Of a stretch of 64,000 nucleotides of DNA, positions 35,363-45,959 are shown piece by piece (position 1 is the stretch's first letter; each line of letters begins with the position of its first letter). This DNA comes from Serratia symbiotica (GTDB lineage: Bacteria; Pseudomonadota; Gammaproteobacteria; Enterobacterales; Enterobacteriaceae). The position numbers and the translations under genes are program-made. The stretch is from contig FUHL01000001.1 in the NCBI GenBank assembly GCA_900155695.1, positions 682,001-746,000 of the forward strand, given 5' to 3'. Below the pieces are notes generated by a model. The model had not been told where the DNA came from. It did no database searches and was given only the letters and a program-made list of their open reading frames with translations.

Positions 35363-36622
35363 TTATGAACGTTTCATCATATCAAAAAATTCATCATTAG
35401 TTTTAGTCATAGCTAATTTATTAATTAGAAACTCCATTGCATCAATCTCACCTATTGGGTGAATAATTTTACGTAATATCCACATTTTCTGCAATTCTTC
35501 AGCGGTAGTGAGTAACTCTTCTTTACGTGTACCAGAGCGATTATAGTCGATAGCTGGGAATACATGCTTCTCAGCTATTTTACGTGCTAGATGTAATTCC
35601 ATATTACCTGTACCTTTAAACTCTTCATAGATAACTTCATCCATTTTAGAGCCGGTATCAACTAATGCTGTTGCAATGATAGTTAGACTACCTCCTTCTT
35701 CCACATTACGGGCCGCACCAAAAAAACGCTTGGGACGATGTAAAGCATTAGCATCCACTCCTCCTGTAAGTACCTTTCCTGACGCGGGTACTACAGTGTT
35801 ATAGGCACGCGCTAAACGAGTAATAGAATCAAGCAATATAATGACGTCTTTCTTATGCTCAACTAAACGTTTGGCTTTCTCAATAACCATTTCGGCTACT
35901 TGTACATGTCGAGACGCTGGCTCATCAAACGTCGAAGCAATCACTTCACCTTTGACTAAACGTTGCATTTCAGTTACTTCTTCTGGACGTTCATCTATCA
36001 ATAACACCATTAGAAGACAATCTGGATGGTTACAGGCAATACTTTGCGCAATATTCTGCAAGAGCATAGTTTTACCGGCTTTTGGTGGCGCAACAATCAA
36101 TCCACGCTGACCGCGACCAATCGGTGCAGCAAGATCTAATACGCGTGCTGTGAGATCTTCAGTTGAGCCATTACCGCGCTCCATACGCAAACGGGAATTA
36201 GCGTGTAATGGGGTTAAGTTCTCAAATAAAATCTTGCTACGAGCGTTTTCTGGTTTATCATAATTAACCTCGTTGACTTTTAACAGAGCAAAATAACGCT
36301 CACCTTCTTTTGGTGGCCTAATTTTACCGGAAATAGTATCACCTGTTCGCAGGTTAAAACGGCGAATTTGGCTGGGGGATACATAGATGTCGTCAGGACC
36401 AGCGAGATAGGAACTATCTCCAGAACGTAGGAAACCAAATCCATCTTGCAATATCTCTAGTACGCCATCGCCGAAGATATCTTCTCCACTTTTGGCATGC
36501 TGTTTTAGAATGGAAAAGATAATGTCTTGTTTACGCATACGGGCTAGATTTTCTTGCCCTATATTTTCGCCGAGAGCAATCAGATTTGAAACTGGCGTAT
36601 TCTTTAATTCGGTAAGATTCAT
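35363..36622 (-). CDS. rho: Rho transcription termination factor
   Basis: Hexameric RNA-dependent ATPase, 419 residues as in E. coli. N-terminal '[19 protein letters not shown]', the cold-shock-like primary RNA site '[36 protein letters not shown]', Walker A '[12 protein letters not shown]', Walker B region '[15 protein letters not shown]', Q-loop '[21 protein letters not shown]' and R-loop '[13 protein letters not shown]' are intact. Downstream of trxA on the same strand. Rho-dependent termination probably matters here because few spacers carry strong intrinsic terminators. Confidence 0.98.
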   Translation of the reverse strand: MNLTELKNTPVSNLIALGENIGQENLARMRKQDIIFSILKQHAKSGEDIFGDGVLEILQDGFGFLRSGDSSYLAGPDDIYVSPSQIRRFNLRTGDTISGKIRPPKEGERYFALLKVNEVNYDKPENARSKILFENLTPLHANSRLRMERGNGSTEDLTARVLDLAAPIGRGQRGLIVAPPKAGKTMLLQNIAQSIACNHPDCLLMVLLIDERPEEVTEMQRLVKGEVIASTFDEPASRHVQVAEMVIEKAKRLVEHKKDVIILLDSITRLARAYNTVVPASGKVLTGGVDANALHRPKRFFGAARNVEEGGSLTIIATALVDTGSKMDEVIYEEFKGTGNMELHLARKIAEKHVFPAIDYNRSGTRKEELLTTAEELQKMWILRKIIHPIGEIDAMEFLINKLAMTKTNDEFFDMMKRS

Positions 36623-36968
36623 AATGGTAGGTTCTTTAACTCGGGGTATTTCTAGAACTTTTCTCGTGAATGGTATGGCAGCGTGATACGTGCCTGTTTA
36701 CTGGACATTCGATCACTGTGTCCCGAGCTATCGCGGTAATAAATGTCTTATTTATAAGTCGTATGCATTACGTCAGTGCTGTAATATCGAAAATACCTAT
36801 AAATTGATTTTGTAAAACCGCTTGATTGCAAAAAGACGGGCCTTGTTTATTTTATTTTAGATATCAATATTTCAAGAATAGAGTGAAGCTTAGATTCAAA
36901 ATTCTTTAGATTTAAAACTTCAGATAAGTTCTATACGCAGTGAGAATAAATCTAACATGCTTCTTAAC
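36623..36968. promoter_or_regulatory. rho leader region
   Basis: The 405-base trxA-rho spacer. In E. coli it carries the rhoL leader and Rho-dependent autoregulation sites. I do not see a clear rhoL peptide. Positions 36687-36760 are relatively G+C-rich for this window and nearest the rho start on the minus strand, so a conserved leader is possible. Confidence 0.3.
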
Positions 36969-37006
36969 AGGCGTCTAGCGATGAATTTGTACATCACTAA
37001 ACACCT
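36969..37006 (-). terminator. 15-bp hairpin after trxA, pairs only in minus-strand RNA
   Basis: On the minus strand AGGTGTTTAGTGATG (37006-36992) pairs with CATCGCTAGACGCCT (36983-36969): 15 of 15 pairs, three of them U-G, with an 8-base loop. It begins 22 bases after the trxA stop. On the + strand the same three positions would be C-A mismatches. No T tract follows, so it may block 3' decay rather than terminate on its own. Confidence 0.7.
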
Positions 37007-37027
37007 GATATTATCTTCCCAGATTTA

Positions 37028-37354
37028 TTATAAATATTCATTTAGGAAAGCTTTAAGTTGACCTTTAGAGCACATACCCACCTTAGTAGCTACTGTACTG
37101 CCATTCTTGAATAGTAATAAAGTAGGGATAGAACGTATATCATACTTAGGGGCAATAGTTGGATTTTGATCGATATTGACTTTAGTGATAGTCATTCGGC
37201 CAGTAAATTCTTCAGCAATCTCATCCAGAATAATGGAAATCATCTTGCACGGTCCACACCATTCAGCCCAAAAATCAACCAATATCAGCCCTTCAGCTTG
37301 AAGTACGTTGCATTCGAAGCTATTATCATTTAAGTGAATAATTTTATCGCTCAT
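37028..37354 (-). CDS. trxA: Thioredoxin 1
   Basis: General disulfide reductase, 108 residues. Active site '[10 protein letters not shown]', buried Asp in 'LVDFWAEW' and cis-Pro loop '[10 protein letters not shown]' are intact. Two oddities: the conserved Pro40 that kinks helix 2 (E. coli CKMIAPILDE) is Ile here ([10 protein letters not shown]), and an extra Cys lies in '[10 protein letters not shown]'. Divergent rhlB of E. coli is absent. Upstream of rho. Confidence 0.97.
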   Translation of the reverse strand: MSDKIIHLNDNSFECNVLQAEGLILVDFWAEWCGPCKMISIILDEIAEEFTGRMTITKVNIDQNPTIAPKYDIRSIPTLLLFKNGSTVATKVGMCSKGQLKAFLNEYL

Positions 37355-37690
37355 GTTCTACTCCACAGGATTAAGACTACCTTGTCAGTGTAGTACTAAA
37401 AAACTCAAGGTGTTGTCATGTCACTACATTTAGTTCAATAGATATACTTTACTAAAACAATAATTAGCTAATAGTCTAACATACTATGAGAAAAATATAT
37501 TTAACTTATCCGAAAGTTGCTGATTTTACCATAAAAGTCATCATCTATAAATATGTTACTCCCGTAAACTTTATGCCCGATATGTCAATTACTATATATC
37601 TTGAGTAAAATATTAAATTATTATACAGGCATCAAAATATTTTTATCAAAGTGCTAAAGAATTTTGATTACTGTCTTCTCTTGCACTCGA

Positions 37691-37716
37691 AAAAAGCCTT
37701 ATATACAAGGCTTTTT
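37691..37716. terminator. Orphan perfect hairpin with T tract
   Basis: AAAAAGCCTT (37691-37700), loop ATATAC, AAGGCTTTTT (37707-37716), then GATTTTT. A textbook bidirectional intrinsic terminator with no gene ending near it. TTGAGT (37601-37606), a 15-base spacer and TATACA (37622-37627) could start a transcript of roughly 85 bases ending here. Confidence 0.65.
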
Positions 37717-39249
37717 GATTTTTAATAGCATACTTATAAAGTATATCAATAAATCAATGAAATATTCATTTATTATCAATGGTTTAAGCTAATTAAACAT
37801 TAATTTTTAAGTATAATGAACATCTTATAGACTTTTTAAAAATTATTGCATACGGTATATTAGTTTTTTATGCAGCATTTTAGTTTTTTATTTTCATAAA
37901 AATATTCTTCTTTCTTCACACATAAATTAAATGTTTTATCGTTTTAAGTATAGGCGCGTAAAATGATTACCATATTAAATATAATCAAATCAAAAAATAT
38001 AATAAATCAGTTAATTTGCTACCATTATGCTATATATCTAATTCTAGCAAGAAGATTGAACGGAAAAATTATTATTAATATTTAAGTTACTTGAATGACT
38101 CAATGTATATTTTTCTTCAATTCTCTAATTTGGATAGAGATGATATCTAGATTTCTTTTTTTGTTGTAAAATACACTTAAAAAAATAAAATTACATTATT
38201 ATATATTTCAAATACTGTTTGTAATCAAGTCATGATAAACTTAATCTCACAATCAATATCTTAACATTATGCACTGTGTAATCTATTGTTAAATTTTTAA
38301 TTCTTTAATTTATATTGTTGCTTGATACGTATTTTATATATTAAGAGTTGGTCTACATTTATTATAGAGTATTACGATTATTTTACTACTTCAGTAAAAT
38401 CAATCGAATTTTCAAAGCATTCTTAATTAGATGTATTAACTCAATACTATGCACAGTATTTTTGCTCTTAAAAATCAACTGTAGCATTATTCAATTAATT
38501 CTATAAAATTAATTATTATACAGAACTTTAAATTTTATTATAGAAAAATTTAAAGTTGTAATAATTATAATATGTAACACTGTAGATATCTGTAGTCAGT
38601 GATTTCTATTTCCTTTGTACTGTTTAGTAGCTGATCTCTGCTTAGAGATATAGGTAATTATTAGCACAATTAACCCTTTGTATCCACTATACTAAAATGT
38701 ATCTTTGTAAAATAACCATGCTGCATATTTACCTTTCATTGCTGTCTTGAACATTATATTTTCAATATACAACTGCACACCATGCCATAGCAATACTACC
38801 TATCAATACGATTATTTGCCTTTCGTATATCACTATGTATATAATCATATTATATCATTTTCTATTTTAATAACGTTCGCAGTATTGACTATGTGTAGTA
38901 AAACTAATACCCGAGAAGTAAATAAATATTTTTGAAACATACTGTCATATATGTTATCTACCACCGCTGTTGTGTTGGAATCTAATCGTAGAAAATCACA
39001 TTACTATGGAAATATTAAAAGAATTAAGAATACCTTTGAAAACACAAAAAAAACAAATCAATTTTTAATAAAAATTAAACTTATCCACTAGTTATTTAAA
39101 ATAATAATCTAATTTTTTACCTATTTTATCACTTTTATCGATATATTAGTATATAAAATAGTATATGATTTATTACTTAATAGAACAGATTGAATAAACC
39201 AAAGGTGTACTTACCATAAATAACGTTATTATCCCAAACCCGTCACAGT
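37717..39249. other. A+T-rich gap, probable rpoE-rseA-rseB ground
   Basis: About 1.5 kb. In E. coli rpoE-rseA-rseB precede rseC. Only the rseB 3' end can be read (next entry). An open 62-codon stretch at 38747-38935 showed no family resemblance. Confidence 0.4.
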
Positions 39250-39385
39250 ATAATGTGATTAAATATATATTTTACTATACTGAATTAACTACAAGTCTTA
39301 ATGGTAATGAGTCTAACAGTAATATAACTATTGTGCGTTCTATACTAACAAAACTAAGATACACAAGAGAGAAAATGATTCTCAT
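39250..39385 (+). pseudogene. rseB: rseB 3' fossil
   Basis: The + strand reads 'YYTELTTSLNGNESNSNITI' and then 'VRSILTKLRYTREK'. This lines up with the RseB C-terminus 'MLRTGRRTVSTSVRDNAEITIVGELPPQTAKRIAENIK', notably N-x-x-I-T-I-V and the final K-R. It lies 85 bases before rseC, the expected place. Upstream parts are not readable. Confidence 0.5.
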
Positions 39386-39468
39386 TCGTGAGTGTTGATA
39401 ATTGATTTGTTGTGTAGAACATAGATACATTAAATTGCAGCTAACATTTCCTGATAAGGTATATATTA

Positions 39469-39939
39469 ATGATAAAAAAGTGGTTTACAGTAGTCTCGTG
39501 GGAACAGGGTATTGCATTACTTCACTGTGATCGCAAAAATAGCTGTAATACTTGTAATTTGCATTCCAATTGTGATGTATGTGAATTCAATCAACGATTT
39601 CTTGCAACTGAGTGCCTATTAAAAGTTCCTATTCATCAACCACTAAAGCCTGGACAATATGTAGAGTTAAGTATTGCAGCAGGCAGATTACTGCGTTTTG
39701 CAACGCTTATTTACATTATTCCGTTATTGGGTACACTAACAGGTGGTGTCTTAATTCAATATTGGTTAGAAGATGATACCTTTTCAATGCTAGGCGCATT
39801 GTTTGGTGGCATCGTTAGCTTTCTTTTAATAAAAAGATTAGTGAAATACTTAGATAATCAGTCTCGGTATCAATTATCTATTTTACAGATAGAAAGTTAT
39901 CCTACTGTAATACAGTCACACACAACAAAATTTCATTAA
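39469..39939 (+). CDS. rseC: RseC, SoxR-reducing/sigma-E-locus membrane protein
   Basis: Inner-membrane protein of 156 residues (E. coli 159). N-terminal 'MIKKWFTVVSWEQGIALLHC', then a cysteine cluster (CDRKNSCNTCNLHSNCDVC) that is the family's probable metal/redox site, then two membrane helices about residues 72-92 and 96-116. 'GQYVELSI' is conserved. The sigma-E genes that normally precede it are dead or gone. Weaker conservation towards the C-terminus. Confidence 0.92.
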   Translation: MIKKWFTVVSWEQGIALLHCDRKNSCNTCNLHSNCDVCEFNQRFLATECLLKVPIHQPLKPGQYVELSIAAGRLLRFATLIYIIPLLGTLTGGVLIQYWLEDDTFSMLGALFGGIVSFLLIKRLVKYLDNQSRYQLSILQIESYPTVIQSHTTKFH

Positions 39940-40611
39940 AGCAAGATATTAATCGATTGATAAATTGTCAATTAGCATATTAATTACAATTGAGTCAATT
40001 TGAAACTGTACGCATGAAGTTTTTACTAGTTTTGTAATATTTTCTTGTCTAATGACTCATTTATATAAATATATTAAAATATTCAAAAATATTAGTCATT
40101 AATTAATGACTGTTATAATCTGTTATAATCTGTATAGCACTATTCTTACATCAAATAAGCCAGAAAAAATTTCTAGATATATTACATATTAATCGACAAA
40201 AAATAAAGATATAATCTTAGCATCCTAAACTATAAAGCTATAATATATTACTGAAAGTAATAATCAATAGTTATGTACTTAACCTAAGTTAACAAAACTG
40301 TCAAATATTATTTAGAATTTTTTATTCTCCTAATTACTCTTCTCTATTCAATATTTTAAAATATCACAAAATTCAATTTTTTTAAAAAATCTAATTTCAT
40401 TATTTGGCAAGAAGCTTATCTTCTTTAATAAAATCTTAAATACCCTATAACAGAATGGTATACATAATAGAATGTTTTCACTGCACTGATGACTAAGTTT
40501 AGAGTATTCTAGCATGTAGAATATAATTCTAGCGTATAAGATAAACCAATTCACTTGTAATTAATATAAGTTTCCATTAGGTAAGTAATTTAAAGTTATT
40601 AAAGAAGAATA
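39940..40611. other. A+T-rich spacer, lepA upstream region
   Basis: About 670 bases with no recognisable gene on either strand. A short direct repeat 'ATAATCTGTT' occurs near 40115-40130. It presumably holds the lepA-lepB promoter, but many TATAAT-like words make a choice unsafe. Confidence 0.4.
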
Positions 40612-40620
40612 TTGTATAAA

Positions 40621-42420
40621 ATGAAAAATATCAGAAACTTTTCTATCATTGCTCATATTGATCACGGCAAGTCTACTTTATCTGATCGTATCATCCAATT
40701 GTGTGGTGGTTTAACTGAACGCGAAATGGATGAACAAGTACTTGATTCAATGGATATTGAGCGAGAACGCGGTATTACAATTAAAGCGCAAAATGTGACA
40801 TTATATTACCAGGCACAAAATGGTCAAACGTATCAATTGAATTTTATTGATACGCCTGGACACGTTGACTTTTCATATGAAGTTTCTAGATCGCTTGCAG
40901 CTTGTGAGGGCGCATTATTACTGGTTGATGCAGGACAAGGTGTCGAAGCACAAACATTGGCTAACTGTTATACTGCGCTAGAGATGGATCTAACAGTTAT
41001 GCCTGTATTAAATAAAATTGATCTTCCGGCAGCCAATCCAGATCGCGTAGTACAAGAAATTGAAGACATTATAGGCATTGATGCAACTAATGCAGTACGT
41101 TGTTCAGCTAAAACAGGAGCAGGTGTTTCTGCAGTTCTCGAGCGTATAGTGCATGATATACCATCACCAATTGGGAAGGCAACAGCACCATTGCAGGCAC
41201 TTATTATTGATTCTTGGTTTGATAATTATCTAGGAGTAGTTTCTTTGATTTGCATTAAAAATGGTACTTTGCATAAAAATAACAAGGTTAAGGTTATAAG
41301 TACAGGTCAAAGTTATCACGTCGAACGCTTGGGTATATTTACACCCAAAAGTATTGATCGCACAATGCTCAATTGCGGTGAAATTGGTTGGTTAGTTTGC
41401 GGAATCAAAGATATCCTAGGAGCGCCAGTAGGCGATACTTTAACATTGATGTCTTATTCTGCTAGCCATGCTTTACCGGGCTTTAAAAAAATAAAACCAC
41501 AGGTTTATGCGGGTTTGTTTCCTATAAACACTAACCAGTATAACGCTTTCCGTGATGCGCTGGGCAAGCTAAGCCTCAATGATGCTTCATTATTCTATGA
41601 ACCTGAGAGTTCTAGTGCACTAGGTTTTGGTTTCAGATGTGGTTTCCTTGGACCACTACATATCGAAATTATTCAAGAACGCTTACAACGTGAATATGAT
41701 CTTGAGCTCATTACGACTGCACCAACAGTTGTATACCAAGTAGAAACAATTAAAAAAGAGCTTCTGTATATTGACAGCCCATCTAAATTACCGCCAACAA
41801 ATAATATTAAGGAACTGCGGGAGCCAATGGCTGATTGCCATATGCTGATGCCGCAAGAATTTTTAGGAAACGTAATAACCTTATGTATTGAAAAACGTGG
41901 CGTGCAGACTAACATGGTTTATCATGGTAATCAGGTAGCCTTAACATATGAGATCCCCATGGCAGAAGTGGTACTAAATTTCTTTGATCGTCTTAAGTCT
42001 GTTTCGCGTGGTCATGCATCATTAGACTATAATTTCAAATGTTTTAAAGCTTCTGATATGGTACGCCTTGATGTGTTGATTAATAATGAGTGCGTGGATG
42101 CATTATCATTCATTACGCATCGTGATCATGCTCTGTATCGCAGCCGAGTATTAGTAGAAAAAATGAAAGATATTATACCACGCCAGCAATTTGATATTGC
42201 AATTCAAGTGGCGATCGGTACACATATCATTGCACGTGCTACTATCAAACAGCTGCGTAAAAACGTCCTAGCAAAGTGCTATGGTGGTGATGTCAGCCGT
42301 AAGAAAAAACTGTTACAAAAACAAAAAGACGGTAAAAAACGCATGAAACAAGTGGGGAATATTGAACTTCCACAAGATACATTCATGGCTATTTTACATA
42401 TCGGTAAAGCAAGTAAGTAA
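40621..42420 (+). CDS. lepA: LepA (elongation factor 4)
   Basis: Translational GTPase, 599 residues as in E. coli. I use ATG 40621 ([19 protein letters not shown]). The frame is open 9 bases further to a TTG. G1 'AHIDHGKST', G2 'RERGITIKA', G3 'DTPGHVDF', G4 'NKIDLP' and G5 'CSAKTG' are intact, and the LepA-specific C-terminal domain ends '[21 protein letters not shown]'. Odd: codon 345 is Pro in '[10 protein letters not shown]', where the family has Leu. Upstream of lepB by 22-31 bases. Confidence 0.97.
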   Translation: MKNIRNFSIIAHIDHGKSTLSDRIIQLCGGLTEREMDEQVLDSMDIERERGITIKAQNVTLYYQAQNGQTYQLNFIDTPGHVDFSYEVSRSLAACEGALLLVDAGQGVEAQTLANCYTALEMDLTVMPVLNKIDLPAANPDRVVQEIEDIIGIDATNAVRCSAKTGAGVSAVLERIVHDIPSPIGKATAPLQALIIDSWFDNYLGVVSLICIKNGTLHKNNKVKVISTGQSYHVERLGIFTPKSIDRTMLNCGEIGWLVCGIKDILGAPVGDTLTLMSYSASHALPGFKKIKPQVYAGLFPINTNQYNAFRDALGKLSLNDASLFYEPESSSALGFGFRCGFLGPLHIEIIQERLQREYDLELITTAPTVVYQVETIKKELLYIDSPSKLPPTNNIKELREPMADCHMLMPQEFLGNVITLCIEKRGVQTNMVYHGNQVALTYEIPMAEVVLNFFDRLKSVSRGHASLDYNFKCFKASDMVRLDVLINNECVDALSFITHRDHALYRSRVLVEKMKDIIPRQQFDIAIQVAIGTHIIARATIKQLRKNVLAKCYGGDVSRKKKLLQKQKDGKKRMKQVGNIELPQDTFMAILHIGKASK

Positions 42421-42451
42421 AACATGAAGTGCATATAATTAGGTGATAGAA

Positions 42452-43414
42452 ATGTATAATATATTTTCTCTTATGTTATCACTAGTAACGCTAATAACTG
42501 CTATCAGTTGGTGCTGGAAGAACATAAGATGGAGATCTTCTTATCAAAAAAAAACTGTTGTTGGCAGTGTAGACGCCAATCATTCCATCATGGTTACCCA
42601 GTTTCCACTAAGCTGGATAGAAAATGCCGCATCAGTTTTTCCAGTATTACTCTTTGTATTTGTAATGCGTTCGTTTATATTCGAACCCTTCCAAATTCCA
42701 TCTGGTTCAATGATGCCGACTTTATTAATTGGGGATTTTATTATTGTTAAAAAATATGCCTATGGGTTGAAGAATCCTATTACTCAAAATACTCTGATTC
42801 AAACTGGACATCCTAAACGGGGAGATATTGCAGTATTTAAATATCCGCTAAATCCAAAACTAGATTATATCAAACGTGTTATTGGTCTACCAGGAGATCA
42901 TATCACATATGATCCAATACATAAGCGTGTAACTGTAAACCCTTCCTGTCATAACAATCAATCTTGTGATAAAATATTTAAAATTACTTATAAAGATATG
43001 CAACTAAGTGATTTTGTACAAGTTTTTAGTCGAAATAGGATAGGTGAGGTTAGTAATAGTTTTTATCAAATTCCACTCAATAATAATATACCACTGCATA
43101 GTATCCGTCTATGTAAAAGACAAGAAACATTAGGTAACGTACGTCACTCTATTTTAAACATACCAGATATACAGGATCAGGTAATGTTTTACTACCAACA
43201 AATAGGTCAACGCCCAACAGAATGGGTAGTATCAGATGGTCATTACTTCATGATGGGTGATAATCGTGATAACAGTGCTGATAGCCGTTATTGGGGTTTT
43301 GTACCGGAAAAAAATTTAGTAGGTAAAGCCACAGCGATTTGGATGAGTTTTCAAAAGCGGGAAAATGAATGGCCTACAGGAATAAGATTAAACCGGATTG
43401 GTGCGATTAATTAA
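42452..43414 (+). CDS. lepB: Signal peptidase I
   Basis: Inner-membrane Ser-Lys peptidase removing signal peptides of Sec and Tat exports. 320 residues from ATG 42452, preceded by AGGTG. The open frame reaches GTG 42443. First membrane helix near the N-terminus, a cytosolic basic loop, second helix 'VFPVLLFVFVMRSFIFEPF'. Catalytic Ser in 'IPSGSMMPTLLIGDF', catalytic Lys in 'DYIKRVIGLPGD', box E 'MMGDNRDNSADSRYWGFVP'. Retention shows secretion is still active. Confidence 0.97.
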   Translation: MYNIFSLMLSLVTLITAISWCWKNIRWRSSYQKKTVVGSVDANHSIMVTQFPLSWIENAASVFPVLLFVFVMRSFIFEPFQIPSGSMMPTLLIGDFIIVKKYAYGLKNPITQNTLIQTGHPKRGDIAVFKYPLNPKLDYIKRVIGLPGDHITYDPIHKRVTVNPSCHNNQSCDKIFKITYKDMQLSDFVQVFSRNRIGEVSNSFYQIPLNNNIPLHSIRLCKRQETLGNVRHSILNIPDIQDQVMFYYQQIGQRPTEWVVSDGHYFMMGDNRDNSADSRYWGFVPEKNLVGKATAIWMSFQKRENEWPTGIRLNRIGAIN

Positions 43415-43422
43415 TTACCTAT

Positions 43423-43468
43423 TTATAGGTCTACTATAGGCATATATAGGCATATAGTTGACCTATAA
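43423..43468 (+). promoter_or_regulatory. Stem-loop between lepB and rnc
   Basis: TTATAGGTC (43423-43431) pairs with GACCTATAA (43460-43468). After a T-T mismatch ACTATA (43433-43438) pairs with TATAGT (43453-43458). The stem totals 15 pairs, with a 14-base loop containing AGGCATAT repeats. In E. coli RNase III cuts a stem in the rnc leader and so limits its own expression. This stem, 137 bases before rnc, is the natural candidate here. It could instead be the lepB terminator. Confidence 0.55.
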
Positions 43469-43604
43469 ATCTAGCATCATTCGTCTAATCCTAGGGAATA
43501 ATCTTATCAATTGATAGTGAGTACTTTTTTAAAACTGTTATTAATAAATCCTTCTTTTCTATATGCTAACATATTTCAAAATACATTTTATCTTTTGGTA
43601 ACGC

Positions 43605-44285
43605 ATGAATCCCATTGTAATAAATAGGCTACAGCGGAAGATAGGTTATATTTTTGAGCAGCAAGAAATATTCATGCTTGCTTTAACTCACCGCAGCGCT
43701 AGTAGTAAGCATAATGAACGTCTTGAATTTCTAGGTGATGCTATTCTTAATTTTGTCATCGCTAATGCTTTGTATCAACGTTTTCCTTATATAAACGAAG
43801 GTGATATGAGCCGCATGCGTGCCACATTAGTTCGTGGTCACACGCTAGCAGAGATGGCATGTGAGTTTGATTTGGGTAAATATCTCCGACTTGGACCTGG
43901 AGAATTAAAAAGTGGAGGGTCTCATCGTGAATCAATTCTAGCAGATACGCTAGAAGCATTGATTGGCGGCGTATTTCTAGATAGCGATATGCAACAAGTT
44001 GAAGGCTTAATTTTAGATTGGTATGGTAACAGATTAGGAGAAATCAGCCCCGGCGATAAACAGAAAGATCCTAAAACACGCTTGCAGGAATTTTTACAGG
44101 GTCGCCATCTCTCTTTGCCTTCTTATTTAGTAGTGCAAGTTCAAGGTGAGGCACACGATCAGAAGTTTACCATACACTGTCAAGTCAGCAGTTTAATTCA
44201 CCCTATAGTGGGAATTGGTTCAAGCCGACGTAAAGCAGAGCAGGCAGCCGCTGAAAAAACATTAAAAAAGCTGGAGTATAAATGA
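43605..44285 (+). CDS. rnc: RNase III
   Basis: Double-strand RNA endonuclease, 226 residues as in E. coli. Signature '[19 protein letters not shown]' with the metal-binding acidic residues, '[19 protein letters not shown]' with the second acidic pair, and a C-terminal dsRNA-binding domain ending '[21 protein letters not shown]'. The last codons overlap era by 4 bases. Confidence 0.98.
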   Translation: MNPIVINRLQRKIGYIFEQQEIFMLALTHRSASSKHNERLEFLGDAILNFVIANALYQRFPYINEGDMSRMRATLVRGHTLAEMACEFDLGKYLRLGPGELKSGGSHRESILADTLEALIGGVFLDSDMQQVEGLILDWYGNRLGEISPGDKQKDPKTRLQEFLQGRHLSLPSYLVVQVQGEAHDQKFTIHCQVSSLIHPIVGIGSSRRKAEQAAAEKTLKKLEYK

Positions 44286-45199
44286 AAAAAGTAAAAGAAT
44301 ACTGTAGTTTTATTGCGATAGTTGGGCGTCCAAATGTCGGAAAATCCACGTTGCTCAACCAGTTAGTTGGTCAAAAAATTTCCATAACTTCTCGTAAACC
44401 ACAGACCACTCGCCACCGCATTATTGGTATTCATACTGAAGGCATCTACCAAGCCATTTACATTGATACTCCAGGTTTGCAACTGGAAGAAAAAAGGGCC
44501 CTAAACCGATTGATGAACCGTTCTGCTAGCAGCGCAATTAGCGATGTTGAATTAGTGATGTATGTAGTAGATAGTACTTACTGGACGCCAGATGATCAAA
44601 TGATCCTTAATAGGCTAAGTATTCTTAAATGCCCAGTCTTACTAGTCATAAACAAAGTTGATAAAGTTATAAATAAATCAAAGCTATTACCACATATTGC
44701 ATTTCTTAGCAAACAGATGTCCTTCCTTCAAGTAGTGCCAGTTTCTGCAAAAAAAGGTATAAATATTAATGCTATATCAAGCATTGTGCGTAATACATTA
44801 TCTGAAGCGCAACACCTTTTTCCAGATGATTGCATTACTGATCGTTCACAACGCTTTCTAGCATCAGAAATTATCCGTGAAAAACTCATGCGTTTTTTAG
44901 GTGGAGAAGTGCCTTATTCTGTCACAGTTGAAATTGAACAGTTTATGCAGAATAAGCGTGGTGCTTTTAATATAAACGGTTTAATACTCGTTGAACGTGA
45001 AGGACAAAAGAAAATGGTCATTGGTAAACATGGACATAAGATTAAAAATATAGGCATAGAAGCTCGGAAAGATATGGAAAATATGTTTGATACTAAAGTA
45101 TATTTAGGACTCTGGGTAAAAGTAAAATATGGTTGGTCGAATCATGAGCGTACACTACAAAACTTAGGTTATATCAATGATATAAAGTCACTTATATAA
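44282..45199 (+). CDS. era: Era GTPase
   Basis: Essential 30S-assembly GTPase, 305 residues. G1 '[13 protein letters not shown]', G2 region 'KPQTTRHRI', G3 'DTPGLQ', G4 'NKVDKV', G5 'PVSAKKGI'. The C-terminal KH domain has '[23 protein letters not shown]'. It overlaps rnc by ATGA-type coupling. The usual next genes recO and pdxJ are decayed. Confidence 0.98.
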   Translation: MKKVKEYCSFIAIVGRPNVGKSTLLNQLVGQKISITSRKPQTTRHRIIGIHTEGIYQAIYIDTPGLQLEEKRALNRLMNRSASSAISDVELVMYVVDSTYWTPDDQMILNRLSILKCPVLLVINKVDKVINKSKLLPHIAFLSKQMSFLQVVPVSAKKGININAISSIVRNTLSEAQHLFPDDCITDRSQRFLASEIIREKLMRFLGGEVPYSVTVEIEQFMQNKRGAFNINGLILVEREGQKKMVIGKHGHKIKNIGIEARKDMENMFDTKVYLGLWVKVKYGWSNHERTLQNLGYINDIKSLI

Positions 45200-45209
45200 T
45201 GAATAAGTG

Positions 45210-45955
45210 GATAGTATGATTTTCTTTGAAGGGGAATTCCTATCATTACCTTAACTTGACTTTATGTCGACTTATTAGAGATAAGTAATAAGTCGCTATA
45301 TAATGAAAATATAGTGAATAGTAATTTAAATTAAAAGTCTATGAATGTTGTTAAAACCCTATTTTTTACATGTAGGAAGACAATATGCATTAAAATGCGA
45401 TGCACTTCCTAAGTAGGTTCCATCACGTTACTACTTATCACTATAAAGTAGTATTCATTTTTTATTTCAAAAACTCTATATTACGTAGACTTCAATAGCT
45501 AAAGCAATCATGACATATTATTTGCAATGACTTTAGAGTTTTGTAGACATTCGAGAATGTATAGTATTCATCGGAGTATTATATACTGCACTCATTTAAG
45601 CACGCTTTACTTCATCACCTAGGAAGATGTTTTATCTTGTGCATTATTGCTGTGTCTATCAATTAAGATATACCTGTATTTATGAATAATAGAAGATGTA
45701 AGTATACTCATACTCCCACATAATTATACCATAGTGCAGATTAGTAAGTTAGATGTTTATAAATGCTGATTTATTACTTTTTTAAGCTCTTAAAATCTAA
45801 AACCATTTTTATATTACATAAATATAGTTTAATAATACCGATCTATATATTTTATCCCTTTAGTTTATTACTAAACCTACTAAAAATAAATGATCTTTAG
45901 AGGAATTCTATATATAATGTACTGTTATGTATTAAATTTATGATATGATTAAAAT
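45210..45955 (+). pseudogene. recO: recO fossil
   Basis: Follows era, the place of recO. At about 45571-45668 one + frame reads 'GVLYTALI', a stop, 'ARFTSSPRK' and 'MFYLVHYCCVYQL', parallel to RecO '[33 protein letters not shown]'. Elsewhere it is not readable. Limits are estimated from the gene's usual size (about 730 bases). Loss of RecO would cripple the RecFOR route to RecA loading. Confidence 0.55.
45268..45295 (+). terminator. Perfect 10-bp hairpin after era
   Basis: CGACTTATTA (45268-45277) and TAATAAGTCG (45286-45295) around an 8-base loop, 69 bases after the era stop, at the start of the recO fossil. No T tract follows. It may act as an mRNA 3' end or stabiliser that arose after recO died. 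Confidence 0.5.
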
Positions 45956-45959
45956 ATAT

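Noticed and set aside
42508-42750. 80-codon frame within lepB in another frame
   Set aside because: The lepB frame carries the catalytic motifs; this is an out-of-frame shadow.
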